A stretch of 64,000 bases of DNA from Xanthomonas sp. XNM01 (lineage in GTDB: Bacteria > Pseudomonadota > Gammaproteobacteria > Xanthomonadales > Xanthomonadaceae): positions 558,001 through 622,000 of the forward strand of contig NZ_JACVAP010000002.1 in assembly GCF_014851915.1 (NCBI RefSeq). The letters are read 5' to 3'. The notes below the pieces were generated by a model. That model did no database searches and was not told where the DNA came from. It saw nothing but the letters and a program-made list of their open reading frames with translations. The translations under genes were made by a program, and so were the position numbers. Numbering within the stretch: the stretch's first letter is position 1; every line of letters starts with the position of its first letter. Shown in pieces: positions 45,321-53,179 of this stretch.

Positions 45321-47060
45321 ATGATCGATCCGCAACGCGTCACGGAACACCGCCACGGCGACGAGCTGCTGACCGCCGGCCTGGGCCTGGACGGACTGCG
45401 GGCGATGACGCCGCCGGCCTTCGCCGATGCCGACGCCCCGACCACCGCCGAGCTGCGTCGGCGGGCGCTGTGGAGCAGCTGGCGCGGGATCGCCGATCTC
45501 TCGCCCGGTGGCGGCTACGGCACGGTCTATGGCGATCTGCGCGCGGTTCCCGGCCGCGAGTACGCGGCGCTGGTCACGCTGCCGGGCGCGCGCCAGCCGC
45601 ACCGGGTGCTCGCGCAGGTGCCGAACGGGTTCGATCACGCGCGCCGCTGCCTGGTGGTGAGCGCCAGCTCCGGATCGCGTGGGGTCTACGGCGCGATCGC
45701 GGTTGCGGGCGCCTGGGGACTGCCCCGCGGCTGCGCGGTGGTCAGTACCGACAAGGGCGCCGGCAGCGACTACGTCGACCTCGATGCCGGCACCGGCGTG
45801 CGCGAGGACGGCCGCATCGGGCGCCTCGGCGACCATGACGATCTGGCCTTCGCCCCCGATGTGCCGGCCGGCGCCCGCGGCATCGCATTCAAACATGCGC
45901 ATTCGCAGGACAATCCGGAGGCCGACTGGGGCCGGCATCTGCGCCAGGCGGCGGAGTTCGGGCTGGCGGCGCTGGATCGCGCCTTCCCGCAGGCAGCGCC
46001 GTTCCGCTTCGACAACACGCGGGTGATCGCGGTCGGCATCTCCAATGGCGGTGGCGCGGTGCTGCGTGCCGCCGAGGACGCCTCGGGCTGGCTGGACGCG
46101 GTGGTCGCCGGCGAGCCGAGCGTGCATGCGCAGGGCGCGCCCGGCGCGCGCAGCCTGTACGACTATGCGACCGAGGCCGCGCTGTGGATGCCGGCCGCGC
46201 TGCTGGCGCTGCCCGGGACGACCGGCAACTCGCCGCTGCTGCACGCCCAGGCCGCGCCGGCATGGATGCAGCGCTGCGCCGGGCTGAAGGCGGCGGGTCT
46301 GGTCGACGGCACCGATGTCGTCGCGCAGGCCCGCTCGGCACATGCACGGTTGCGCGCGGGCGGCTGGACGGACGCCGCACTGGCCGCCGGCGCCTCCAGC
46401 GTCGGCTTCGACCTGTGGCGTGCGATCGCCGCGACCTACGCTTCGGCCTATGGCCGCTACGGCATCGGCGCGCATCCCTGCGGGTTCCGGTTCGCGGCCC
46501 AGCGGCCGGATCTGCACCCGCGTCCGGCCACCTCCGTCGAGCGTGCGGCCTGGCCCGCCGACGCCAGCGGCATCCCGCCGGGCGCCGGTGTCGGCCTGAT
46601 CGATCCGGCGATGTCGCCACCGGATCCTGCCCTGGCAGGCCTGCAGGCGCTGCGCGCCCTGCAGACCGGCGATGGCGCGGATGCGCAACGGGTCCGGGCC
46701 GGCATCGCGGAGACGCGTGCCTGCCTGCCGCGCGCCGGTCTGCCCGTGATCGTCGTGCATGGGCAGGACGATGGCCTGATCCCCGCCGCGTTCACCAGCA
46801 CGCCCTATGTCGCTGCGGCACAGGCAGCCGGTCGCGACGTGCGTTACTGGCAGGTGCGCAACGCGCAGCACTTCGACTCCTTCCTCGGCCTGCCGGCGTA
46901 CGGCGCGCGCCATGTGCCGCTGCTGCCCTACGTGTACGCCGCGCTGGACCGGGTGGCCGCGCACCTGGACGGGCGGGGCGCGCTGCCCGCCGACGCCGTG
47001 ATCGATGCGCGTGGCCGGGGCGCCGGCGTGGTCGAGGCCTCGCAGCTTCCCCGGCCCTAG
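45321..47060 (+). CDS. D-(-)-3-hydroxybutyrate oligomer hydrolase
   Basis: 579 residues. Cleaves 3HB oligomers released from PHB to monomers, feeding bdhA next door. Family blocks: PNGFDHARRCLVVSASSGSRGVYG, VSTDKGAGSDYVDLDAG, and ISNGGGAVLRAAE with the likely nucleophile Ser, plus GQDDGLIP and NAQHFDSF, which would hold the Asp and His of the triad. No clear signal peptide, so it may act inside the cell; some family members are exported. ATG at 45321. Confidence 0.9.
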   Translation: MIDPQRVTEHRHGDELLTAGLGLDGLRAMTPPAFADADAPTTAELRRRALWSSWRGIADLSPGGGYGTVYGDLRAVPGREYAALVTLPGARQPHRVLAQVPNGFDHARRCLVVSASSGSRGVYGAIAVAGAWGLPRGCAVVSTDKGAGSDYVDLDAGTGVREDGRIGRLGDHDDLAFAPDVPAGARGIAFKHAHSQDNPEADWGRHLRQAAEFGLAALDRAFPQAAPFRFDNTRVIAVGISNGGGAVLRAAEDASGWLDAVVAGEPSVHAQGAPGARSLYDYATEAALWMPAALLALPGTTGNSPLLHAQAAPAWMQRCAGLKAAGLVDGTDVVAQARSAHARLRAGGWTDAALAAGASSVGFDLWRAIAATYASAYGRYGIGAHPCGFRFAAQRPDLHPRPATSVERAAWPADASGIPPGAGVGLIDPAMSPPDPALAGLQALRALQTGDGADAQRVRAGIAETRACLPRAGLPVIVVHGQDDGLIPAAFTSTPYVAAAQAAGRDVRYWQVRNAQHFDSFLGLPAYGARHVPLLPYVYAALDRVAAHLDGRGALPADAVIDARGRGAGVVEASQLPRP

Positions 47061-47608
47061 CGCGCGTTCCCGTGTCCGAAGCGGGGCTCTGGACCCGGCC
47101 GCATCGAGCCACGCGGGCGCAGGGCGGCGAGGGCAATCCGACAGTCCGTGCGGCACGCTCACGATGATCGTGATCGTGATCGTGGCAGGAGTTCGCGTGG
47201 CCAGGTTGGTGCGACGATGGCGGTGTTGACGCAGCGGGAGCCCGGTGGGGCGGCGGCAGCCTCGGGCGCGGATGCAGCATTGCAGATGATCGGCTGCATG
47301 CCGCTGGAGCAGGCGCTTCTTCAAGATCAGCCACGGTGTGTCCGATTGCGGATCCGCGTTGGGTGACGTGGCGTGGTGCGTGTTCCCGCGGCCCGCTCCG
47401 ACCGGACAGGGCGCCCGCAGCGGCATGAGCGGACTCGCCGCCGCCGCTCGCTCACGCGGCATCTTGCGATCGTCGCCTCGGTCGGCGGGGCCACCACGGT
47501 ACTGCCGATCGGCGCGGTCGAGGACCGGCGGTCCCGGTCGCGCGCCGCTCCCACACCGGCTACACGCCGCACCGGTATCCTGTCGCGGTCGTCTCCAGGA
47601 TCCCCGCG
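47061..47608. other. 548-bp gap with an Ile/Val-rich micro-ORF
   Basis: No gene by homology. The hexamer repeat GATCGT (about 47164-47183) creates ATG at 47164 followed by MIVIVIVAGVRVARLVRR and a stop at 47229 (21 aa), a composition like an ilv-type leader. ATGCAGC/GCTGCAT (47272-47278, 47293-47299) can pair downstream. No SD or T tract is seen, and pssA, not ilv genes, follows. Confidence 0.35.
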
Positions 47609-48223
47609 ATGTCCCGCCATTTCTCGATGCTGCGCGAGTTCCAGCTGGCCGACTGGTTCACCCTGGCCAATGCGTTCTGCGGCACCGGCGCGATCTTCGC
47701 GGCGATGCGTTTCCTGCAGGACGGGCGCACCAGCGACCTGCTGCTGGGCATGGCGCTGATCCCGCTGGCCTTCATCTTCGATGCGCTCGACGGCCGCATC
47801 GCGCGCTGGCGCAAGTCCTCGTCCACCCTCGGGCGCGAACTGGACTCGCTGGCCGACATCATCTCCTTCGGCGTGGCGCCGGCCGCGCTGGCCTATGCGT
47901 GCGGCATGCAGGGCGGCTGGGACTGGCTGGTGCTGTCCTACTTCGTCGGCTGCGGCGTCAGCCGCCTGGCCCGCTACAACGTGACCGCCGAGGCGCTGTC
48001 CGGTGGCGACGACAAGGTGCGCTACTTCGAGGGCACGCCGATTCCGACCAGCCTGGCGCTGGTGGTGGTGCTGGCGGTCGCTGCTTCGCAGGGCCGCATC
48101 GGCGAGGCGCTGTGGTGGGGGCAGTGGCAGCTCGGCCCGTGGCAGCTGCACCCGCTGGTGCTGCTGTTCGCGCTGTCCGGCTCGCTGATGATCAGCAAGA
48201 CCCTGCGCATTCCCAAGCCCTGA
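47609..48223 (+). CDS. pssA: CDP-diacylglycerol--serine O-phosphatidyltransferase
   Basis: Inner-membrane enzyme making phosphatidylserine, precursor of phosphatidylethanolamine. 204 residues with several membrane segments and the CDP-alcohol phosphotransferase motif DALDGRIARWRK followed by GRELDSLADIISFGVAPA (D-x2-DG-x2-AR-x8-G-x3-D-x3-D). This is the type II, integral-membrane form. Start ATG at 47609 with AGGA nine bases upstream. It lies between the 3HB hydrolase and phaE on the same strand, with no functional link evident. Confidence 0.92.
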   Translation: MSRHFSMLREFQLADWFTLANAFCGTGAIFAAMRFLQDGRTSDLLLGMALIPLAFIFDALDGRIARWRKSSSTLGRELDSLADIISFGVAPAALAYACGMQGGWDWLVLSYFVGCGVSRLARYNVTAEALSGGDDKVRYFEGTPIPTSLALVVVLAVAASQGRIGEALWWGQWQLGPWQLHPLVLLFALSGSLMISKTLRIPKP

Positions 48224-48358
48224 TCCCCGTGGACATCGCGCGGCCACCGCCGTGCGCGCACGGGCGCCGGTGATCGCACCGGCGCCTGCCGGACGCGTGC
48301 CGCCGCGCCGGGCGCCAGCCGTCGACGCTGGTAGACTCGGGCGCGTACGGGAGGACGC

Positions 48359-49837
48359 ATGATCATGAATGGGTCGACCGGCGATTTCGAATCGCTGGCA
48401 AGGCAGTACTGGGATACCTGGAACGAGCTGCTCGGGCGGGGTGCCGGCGGTGGTCTGGATGCGTTCGGCCTGGCCGGCGCGATGCCACCGGGCCTCGGTC
48501 GCATGGATCCGGGCGCGTTCGACTGGTACAGCAGGATGCAGCAGCTCGCCATGCAGTTCAGCGGCCAGCAACCCTCCGCCGCGGACGTGACCCGCGCCTG
48601 GCGCGACATGCTGGGCGGGCAGGGCGCCAATCCGTTTGCCGGCATGCAGCACGGCCTGCAGGCGGGGCCACTGTTCGGCAACGACTGGATCGAGCAGGTG
48701 CGCCCGTGGCTCGATGGCGTCATGCACCAGTGGCGGCAGGACCACACGCACTGGCTGCACCGCCCCGCGTTCGGCCCGCAGCGCGAGCACCAGGAGCGCC
48801 TGCAGCGGCTGGCGCTGGCCTGGCAGGACTGGCAGGAACGCAACCAGGCATTCGTCGCCCAGCTCGCCGGTGCCGGCCAGCAGGCGTTCGCCCTGTTCGA
48901 ACAGCGGCTGGAACAGCGCGATGCGCCCGGCCAGCGGATCGAGAGCGCACGTGCGCTGTTCGACCTGTGGATCGACGCGGCCGAAGAAGCCTGGGCCGAG
49001 ATCGCGCTGACCCCCGAGTTCCGTCACGCCTATGCCGAGATGACCAACGCCCAGATGCGGCTGCGGCTGGGCGTGCAGCGCGAGGTCGAGCAGGTCGCCG
49101 CGCTGTTCGGGCTGCCGGGCCGGACCGAGATCGATGCGGTGCACCGCAAGGTCGCCGAGCTGGAACGCGCGCTGCATGCGGCGCGGCGCGCGGCGCAGGC
49201 AGGCGTCACTGCGCCGGCCGGACGGCAGCGCACCACGCGGACGGACAGCGCCGTGGATGCCGGGGCGGCGATTCCTCCGTCGGCAGCACCTGCGAAGCGC
49301 AGGGCCGCAGCGGATCGCCCGGCAACGCCGGCCGGGAAAACGGCAAAGCGCCAGCAGAAGCCCGTCACGGCGAAGGCCGGGAAAGCGCCGGCCAGCGGGA
49401 AAAAGCCGGCCAGATCCCGCGCTGTCGCGGCATCGGCCAGTGCGACGTTCGCAGAGCCGGCCGGCAAGAAAACCACGCCCGCGCCGCGCCGCGCGGGCAG
49501 CAAGCCTGCCGCTGCAGGGGCGCCGGCGAAGCACGCGCCTGCCGTCCAGCCCGGCCTTGGCAGGACCGGCTCGCCTGCCTCCCGTCAGGCGCCGAAGGCG
49601 ACGGCAGCAGGCAGGAAGGCGTCAAAGGCGACACCCGCCGGAAAGCCCGCGGCCGGCAGGAAGGTGGCGGCCGGCAAGGCCACCGCAGCCGGCCGCACGG
49701 CCACCGGCGGCACGCCCCGCAACGTGGTCTCGATGAAGGACTGGGTCAGCCGCAATCTCGATGCGGTACCGGCGTCTCCCGCCGAGACCAGCGGCGGCAC
49801 GCGCACGCGTGGCAAGCGCGGAGGGCCGGGTAAATGA
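48359..49837 (+). CDS. phaE: Class III PHA synthase subunit PhaE with long Ala/Lys/Pro tail
   Basis: 492 residues. The first about 280 match PhaE, the non-catalytic partner required by PhaC in class III synthases: WDTWNELLGRG, ARQYW, GQREHQERLQRLALAWQDW and SARALFDLWIDAAEEAWAEI. From about 285 to 465 follows a basic low-complexity tail rich in A, K, P, G (AGKATAAGRTATGG), like histone-H1 or phasin tails, ending in VVSMKDWVSRNLDAVPASP. Typical PhaE is nearer 350 residues. SD GGGAGG before the ATG; ATGA overlap with phaC. Confidence 0.9.
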   Translation: MIMNGSTGDFESLARQYWDTWNELLGRGAGGGLDAFGLAGAMPPGLGRMDPGAFDWYSRMQQLAMQFSGQQPSAADVTRAWRDMLGGQGANPFAGMQHGLQAGPLFGNDWIEQVRPWLDGVMHQWRQDHTHWLHRPAFGPQREHQERLQRLALAWQDWQERNQAFVAQLAGAGQQAFALFEQRLEQRDAPGQRIESARALFDLWIDAAEEAWAEIALTPEFRHAYAEMTNAQMRLRLGVQREVEQVAALFGLPGRTEIDAVHRKVAELERALHAARRAAQAGVTAPAGRQRTTRTDSAVDAGAAIPPSAAPAKRRAAADRPATPAGKTAKRQQKPVTAKAGKAPASGKKPARSRAVAASASATFAEPAGKKTTPAPRRAGSKPAAAGAPAKHAPAVQPGLGRTGSPASRQAPKATAAGRKASKATPAGKPAAGRKVAAGKATAAGRTATGGTPRNVVSMKDWVSRNLDAVPASPAETSGGTRTRGKRGGPGK

Positions 49838-50898
49838 GCCAGGGCCCGCTGCAGTTCAATCCGGTCGATCTGGCGCAGGAGGCGCTGCGCTTCCAGCAGC
49901 GGCTGGCCGACGGCATGCGCACGCTCGGCGACATTCCCGATGTCGAGTACGGCGCGACCGAGAAGCAGGAAGTCTGGCGCGACGGCAAGGTCGTGCTGTA
50001 CCGCTTCGTCGGCGAGCGTCCCGCGTCCGGCCCGCCGCTGCTGATCGTCTATGCACTGGTCAACCGGCCCTACATGGTCGACCTGCAGGCCGACCGCTCG
50101 CTGGTCAAGGGCCTGCTCGCGCTGGGCGTGGATGTGTACGTGCTCGACTGGGGCTATCCGGACCGCTCGGACCGCTACCTGACCCTGGACGATTACATCA
50201 ACCGCTACATCGACGGCGCGGTCGATCATCTGAACGCAGCCGGCGATGGCCCGCTGAACCTGCTCGGCGTCTGCCAGGGCGGCGCGTTCTCGCTGTGCTA
50301 CTCGGCGCTGCACCCGGAGAAGGTGCGCAACCTGGTGACGATGGTCACCCCGGTGGATTTCCAGACACCGGACAACATGCTGTCGAGCTGGGTGCGCGAA
50401 CTCGACGTGGACCTGTTCGTCGATACGCTCGGCAATGTCCCGGCCGACCTGATGAACGCCAGCTACCTGATGCTCAAGCCGTTCCGGCTGAACCTGCAGA
50501 AGTACGTGGGTCTGGTCGACACGCTGGAGAATCCGAAGGCGGTCGAGGATTTCCTGCGCATGGAAAAGTGGATCTTCGATTCGCCCGACCAGGCCGGTGA
50601 AGCCTTCCGCGAGTTCATCAAGCAGTTCTACCAGGGCAACGCCTTCGTCAACGGCACGGCGAAGATCGGTGCGCAGCCGGTGGACCTGGGATTCGTCGAC
50701 ATGCCGGTGCTCAACATCTATGCCGAGCAGGACCACCTGGTGCCGCCGGATGCCTCGCGCGCGCTGGCCGGCCTGGTGGGCACCGACGACTACACCGAGC
50801 TGGGCTTCAAGGGCGGCCACATCGGCATCTACGTCTCCAGCCGCGCCCAGCGCGAAGTACCGGCGGCGATCGAGCGCTGGCTGGCGGCCAGGCGCTGA
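49834..50898 (+). CDS. phaC: Class III poly(3-hydroxyalkanoate) synthase subunit PhaC
   Basis: Polymerises (R)-3-hydroxybutyryl-CoA into PHB at granule surfaces together with PhaE. 354 residues, the length of class III PhaC. Lipase-like box GVCQGG holds the catalytic Cys; Asp in YAEQDHLVPP and His in KGGHIGIYVS complete the triad; VYALVNRPYMVDLQ and DVYVLDWGYPDRSDRY are class III hallmarks. Start overlaps the phaE stop, giving coupled translation. Confidence 0.96.
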   Translation: MSQGPLQFNPVDLAQEALRFQQRLADGMRTLGDIPDVEYGATEKQEVWRDGKVVLYRFVGERPASGPPLLIVYALVNRPYMVDLQADRSLVKGLLALGVDVYVLDWGYPDRSDRYLTLDDYINRYIDGAVDHLNAAGDGPLNLLGVCQGGAFSLCYSALHPEKVRNLVTMVTPVDFQTPDNMLSSWVRELDVDLFVDTLGNVPADLMNASYLMLKPFRLNLQKYVGLVDTLENPKAVEDFLRMEKWIFDSPDQAGEAFREFIKQFYQGNAFVNGTAKIGAQPVDLGFVDMPVLNIYAEQDHLVPPDASRALAGLVGTDDYTELGFKGGHIGIYVSSRAQREVPAAIERWLAARR

Positions 50899-50980
50899 AA
50901 GTGGCGCCACGGCGTACACCGGTCGCCGCGGCCCGTGCGCACGCGGCTGGACTGTCCTGCTTCCACAGGGATACGGCTGC

Positions 50981-51394
50981 ATGAAGACCGGTCTTTTTTC
51001 CACGAAGCGAAGCGACGTTTCCATCGCTGTCGTCCTGTGCGCGCTGCTGGCGTGCGCGGCACCGGCATCCGCCCAGCAGACGCCGGCGGCCTCCGCGGAT
51101 GCCGAGGTGCGTGCCCTGATCGCCGCGCTCGGCCAGTCCGGGTGCCGCTTCCAGCGCAATGGACGCTGGCACGATGCCGCCGAAGCGCAGTCCCACCTGC
51201 AGCGCAAGTACGACGTGGCGCGCAAGCGTGGCCGCGAAGGCACAGCCGAGGACTTCATCGAGGCCGCGGCCAGCCGCAGCATGCTCAGCGGCAAGGCCTA
51301 CCGCGTCGTCTGTCCGGGGCAGGCCGAGCGTGATGCCGGTGACTGGTTCAGGGAGCAGTTGTCCCTCACGCGTGGGCAGCGGTCAGCGCGATAG
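50981..51394 (+). CDS. DUF5329 family secreted protein
   Basis: 137 residues with a signal peptide (about 1-32, ending ASAQ). The domain reads VRALIAALGQSGCRFQRNGRWHDAAEAQSHLQRKYD, then TAEDFIEAAASRSMLSGKAYRVVCPG, the pattern of DUF5329, with two Cys that may form a disulfide. Function unknown, periplasmic. It begins 82 bp after phaC on the same strand. Confidence 0.82.
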   Translation: MKTGLFSTKRSDVSIAVVLCALLACAAPASAQQTPAASADAEVRALIAALGQSGCRFQRNGRWHDAAEAQSHLQRKYDVARKRGREGTAEDFIEAAASRSMLSGKAYRVVCPGQAERDAGDWFREQLSLTRGQRSAR

Positions 51395-51436
51395 ACTCGA
51401 AGCACCTGCCCAGCCAGCGCCTTCGCGGAGCGCGCC

Positions 51437-51649
51437 ATGAACGTCAGTGCACATCCCACCACCGGGCTGTCGCGTTCCCTGAACGACCGGATGATCGCCG
51501 GCGTGATCGGCGGTATCGCCCGTCGCCTTGGCTGGAACGCCAATCTGCTGCGCCTGGGCTACGTGGCGGGGTCGATCCTCTCCGCCGCGTTCCCCGGCCT
51601 GCTGGTCTATCTGATCCTGTGGCTGCTGATCCCGAACGAAGGGGATTGA
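51437..51649 (+). CDS. PspC-domain membrane protein
   Basis: 70 residues: SRSLNDRMIAGVIGGIARRLGWNANLLRLGYV followed by one hydrophobic segment (AGSILSAAFPGLLVYLILWLLIP), the PspC domain. Phage-shock-type envelope stress role in enterobacteria; small stand-alone PspC proteins are common in xanthomonads and may do something else. Stop overlaps the next ATG by one base (TGATG). Confidence 0.88.
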   Translation: MNVSAHPTTGLSRSLNDRMIAGVIGGIARRLGWNANLLRLGYVAGSILSAAFPGLLVYLILWLLIPNEGD

Positions 51650-52122
51650 TGGTCGCGCAGGCGGAACGGGGGCTGCGCGCGCCATTGCGCGTCGCGGGAT
51701 TCTGGCTCGGCTGCCTGTGGGCGGCGCCCTATACGCTGGCCGCACTGTTCGCAGGCGTGGCTGCGCTGCCGTTCGGCGCGCGCTTTCGCGTGAGTCGCCG
51801 CGACCGCGCCATCGTGATCGCGCGCTGGCCGTGGGGTCCCGGCGGTGCGATGACTCTCGGCAACGCCATCCTGCATACCGGCACGAGCCTGGACGTGTTC
51901 TGCGCGACCTACGAGCACCGGGCCGGCCGTTGCCGCCATCCGCAGGTGCGCCTGGGCGACCACGAGCGTGCGCACGTCTACCAGTACATGGTGCTCGGCC
52001 CGCTGTTCGTCCCGATCTACTTCGCCTGCGGCGGCATCTCGGTGCGCAATCCGTTCGAGCGTGCCGCCGATCACTATGCGATGCATGGACATGGCTGGTG
52101 GCCCCGCCGGCGCGGCAACTGA
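51649..52122 (+). CDS. Membrane protein with HExxH motif, function unknown
   Basis: 157 residues. One or two hydrophobic segments (about 13-40, FWLGCLWAAPYTLAALFAGVAALPFG), then VIARWPWGPGGAMTLGNAIL, and HERAHVYQYMVLGPLFVPIYFACGG with an HExxH sequence (HERAH) and a later FERAADHYA. The HExxH/E arrangement would suit a zinc metalloprotease, but the protein is short and the match may be incidental. Coupled to the PspC gene by TGATG. Confidence 0.72.
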   Translation: MVAQAERGLRAPLRVAGFWLGCLWAAPYTLAALFAGVAALPFGARFRVSRRDRAIVIARWPWGPGGAMTLGNAILHTGTSLDVFCATYEHRAGRCRHPQVRLGDHERAHVYQYMVLGPLFVPIYFACGGISVRNPFERAADHYAMHGHGWWPRRRGN

Positions 52123-52247
52123 ACACCGGGGCCATTGTCGTGCGGCCATGCGCAAACGGTAACGTGCGTTGCACGGAATTCTAACGGCGTGTCGGCCACA
52201 CTTGCGCTTGTCGACCGAAGCGCAATACAGAACAGGGAAACGGCCGA

Positions 52248-52478
52248 ATGTCCATTGTCCTTTACGTGGGTGGCAGCAAGGATGGTACCCGCGGCGTGAT
52301 GCCGAACGGCTTCACCAAATCGATGCTCGAAACCGCCGAGTACGGGCGGGAAATCTATGTCGAACGGATGATCCGGCTGGCCAACTACGGCACGGTCCGG
52401 ATCATGGCGCTCGAGTCGCTGTGCGAGGAGCTGCTCGCCAGCTGGACCGCGCGGCACTACGCCGCGGCGACGGCCTGA
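52248..52478 (+). CDS. Small conserved hypothetical protein
   Basis: 76 residues: MSIVLYVGGSKDGTRGVMPNG, then SMLETAEYGREIYVERMIRLANYGTVRIMALESL. Soluble, slightly acidic, no signal. AGGGA lies 9 bases before the ATG, and the codon use is host-like though the immediate upstream region is relatively AT-rich (about 52190-52245), which suits a promoter. I recognise no family. Confidence 0.65.
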   Translation: MSIVLYVGGSKDGTRGVMPNGFTKSMLETAEYGREIYVERMIRLANYGTVRIMALESLCEELLASWTARHYAAATA

Positions 52479-52491
52479 CCGCAGGTCGTCA

Positions 52492-52716
52492 TCAGCAGCG
52501 GTAGAGGCGCGACGTGCGCCATCCACGATGACTGCGGAACTCGCCGCTGTCGCCCCACAACGCGAACCTGAAGGCAGCCAGCGCCGACACCTGTGGCGGG
52601 CACGACCATGAGCGTGCCTTGCGGTAAGCCTTGAAGAAATCCCGGGTGCGCAGTGTCAGACCCGCGCGTGATGTCCCGTCGGTCCCCTGCATGGGCCGCC
52701 CCTGATGCCGTGTCAT
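52492..52716 (-). CDS. Small basic hypothetical protein (74 aa)
   Basis: ATG at 52716 is preceded by a perfect AAGGAG Shine-Dalgarno with a 7-base spacer, unusual in this window. The product is basic and aromatic: TLRTRDFFKAYRKARSWSC, then ALAAFRFALWGDSGEF and a C-terminal RTSRLYRC; two or three Cys. A GTG two codons upstream is an alternative. No family recognised. It is convergent with the 76-residue gene and 13 bp away from it. Confidence 0.5.
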   Translation of the reverse strand: MTRHQGRPMQGTDGTSRAGLTLRTRDFFKAYRKARSWSCPPQVSALAAFRFALWGDSGEFRSHRGWRTSRLYRC

Positions 52717-53179
52717 CGCCACTCTCCTTGTCGGGCGCCGACGTCGCGGTGCCCTGATATCTGATTACCGGGCAAACCGGGGCGGGCCTATCACCGCTTC
52801 CGATCGCCAGCACGAAGAGCGAGGCCCGGCACTGCGCCGGGCGGCATCGCGCCTCGTGCACGACGCCTGTGTCGACGTGCCTCCGGAAATCGCTGGATCT
52901 TGATGCCGGTCCGGTCAGGCTGCCCGCGAAGCCCCGGCCTGCGTCCGCCGCCAGCTTTGTGGCGACCGGCGCCCACGCATCCGCGTCGTCCCGGGACCTG
53001 CGGCGGGACGCGGTGATCTTCGTCCGGTCAGCGCCTGCGCATATCGGCGCATGGACGGGCAGCTCCCACGTCACGCGCGGGAGCCGCCGCCGTCACGGCA
53101 CGGACGCAGCCTGCGCGACAGGATGCAGGGGAACGCATCGCCATGAGCCGCATGACTGCCCACTTGACCGGAGATACCC
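52717..53179. other. 463-bp gap upstream of the aldo/keto reductase
   Basis: Nothing with coding character. The left part would carry the promoter of the minus-strand 74-residue gene (relatively AT-rich TATCTGATTACC around 52756); the right end carries SD GGAGA for the reductase. Confidence 0.35.

Noticed and set aside
45162-47462. 766-codon minus-strand frame opposite the oligomer hydrolase
   Set aside because: Antisense of a well-supported gene, low-complexity Arg/Gly/Pro sequence.
51649-52122. Certain zinc protease call from HERAH
   Set aside because: One short motif in a small protein is insufficient; kept only as a possibility.
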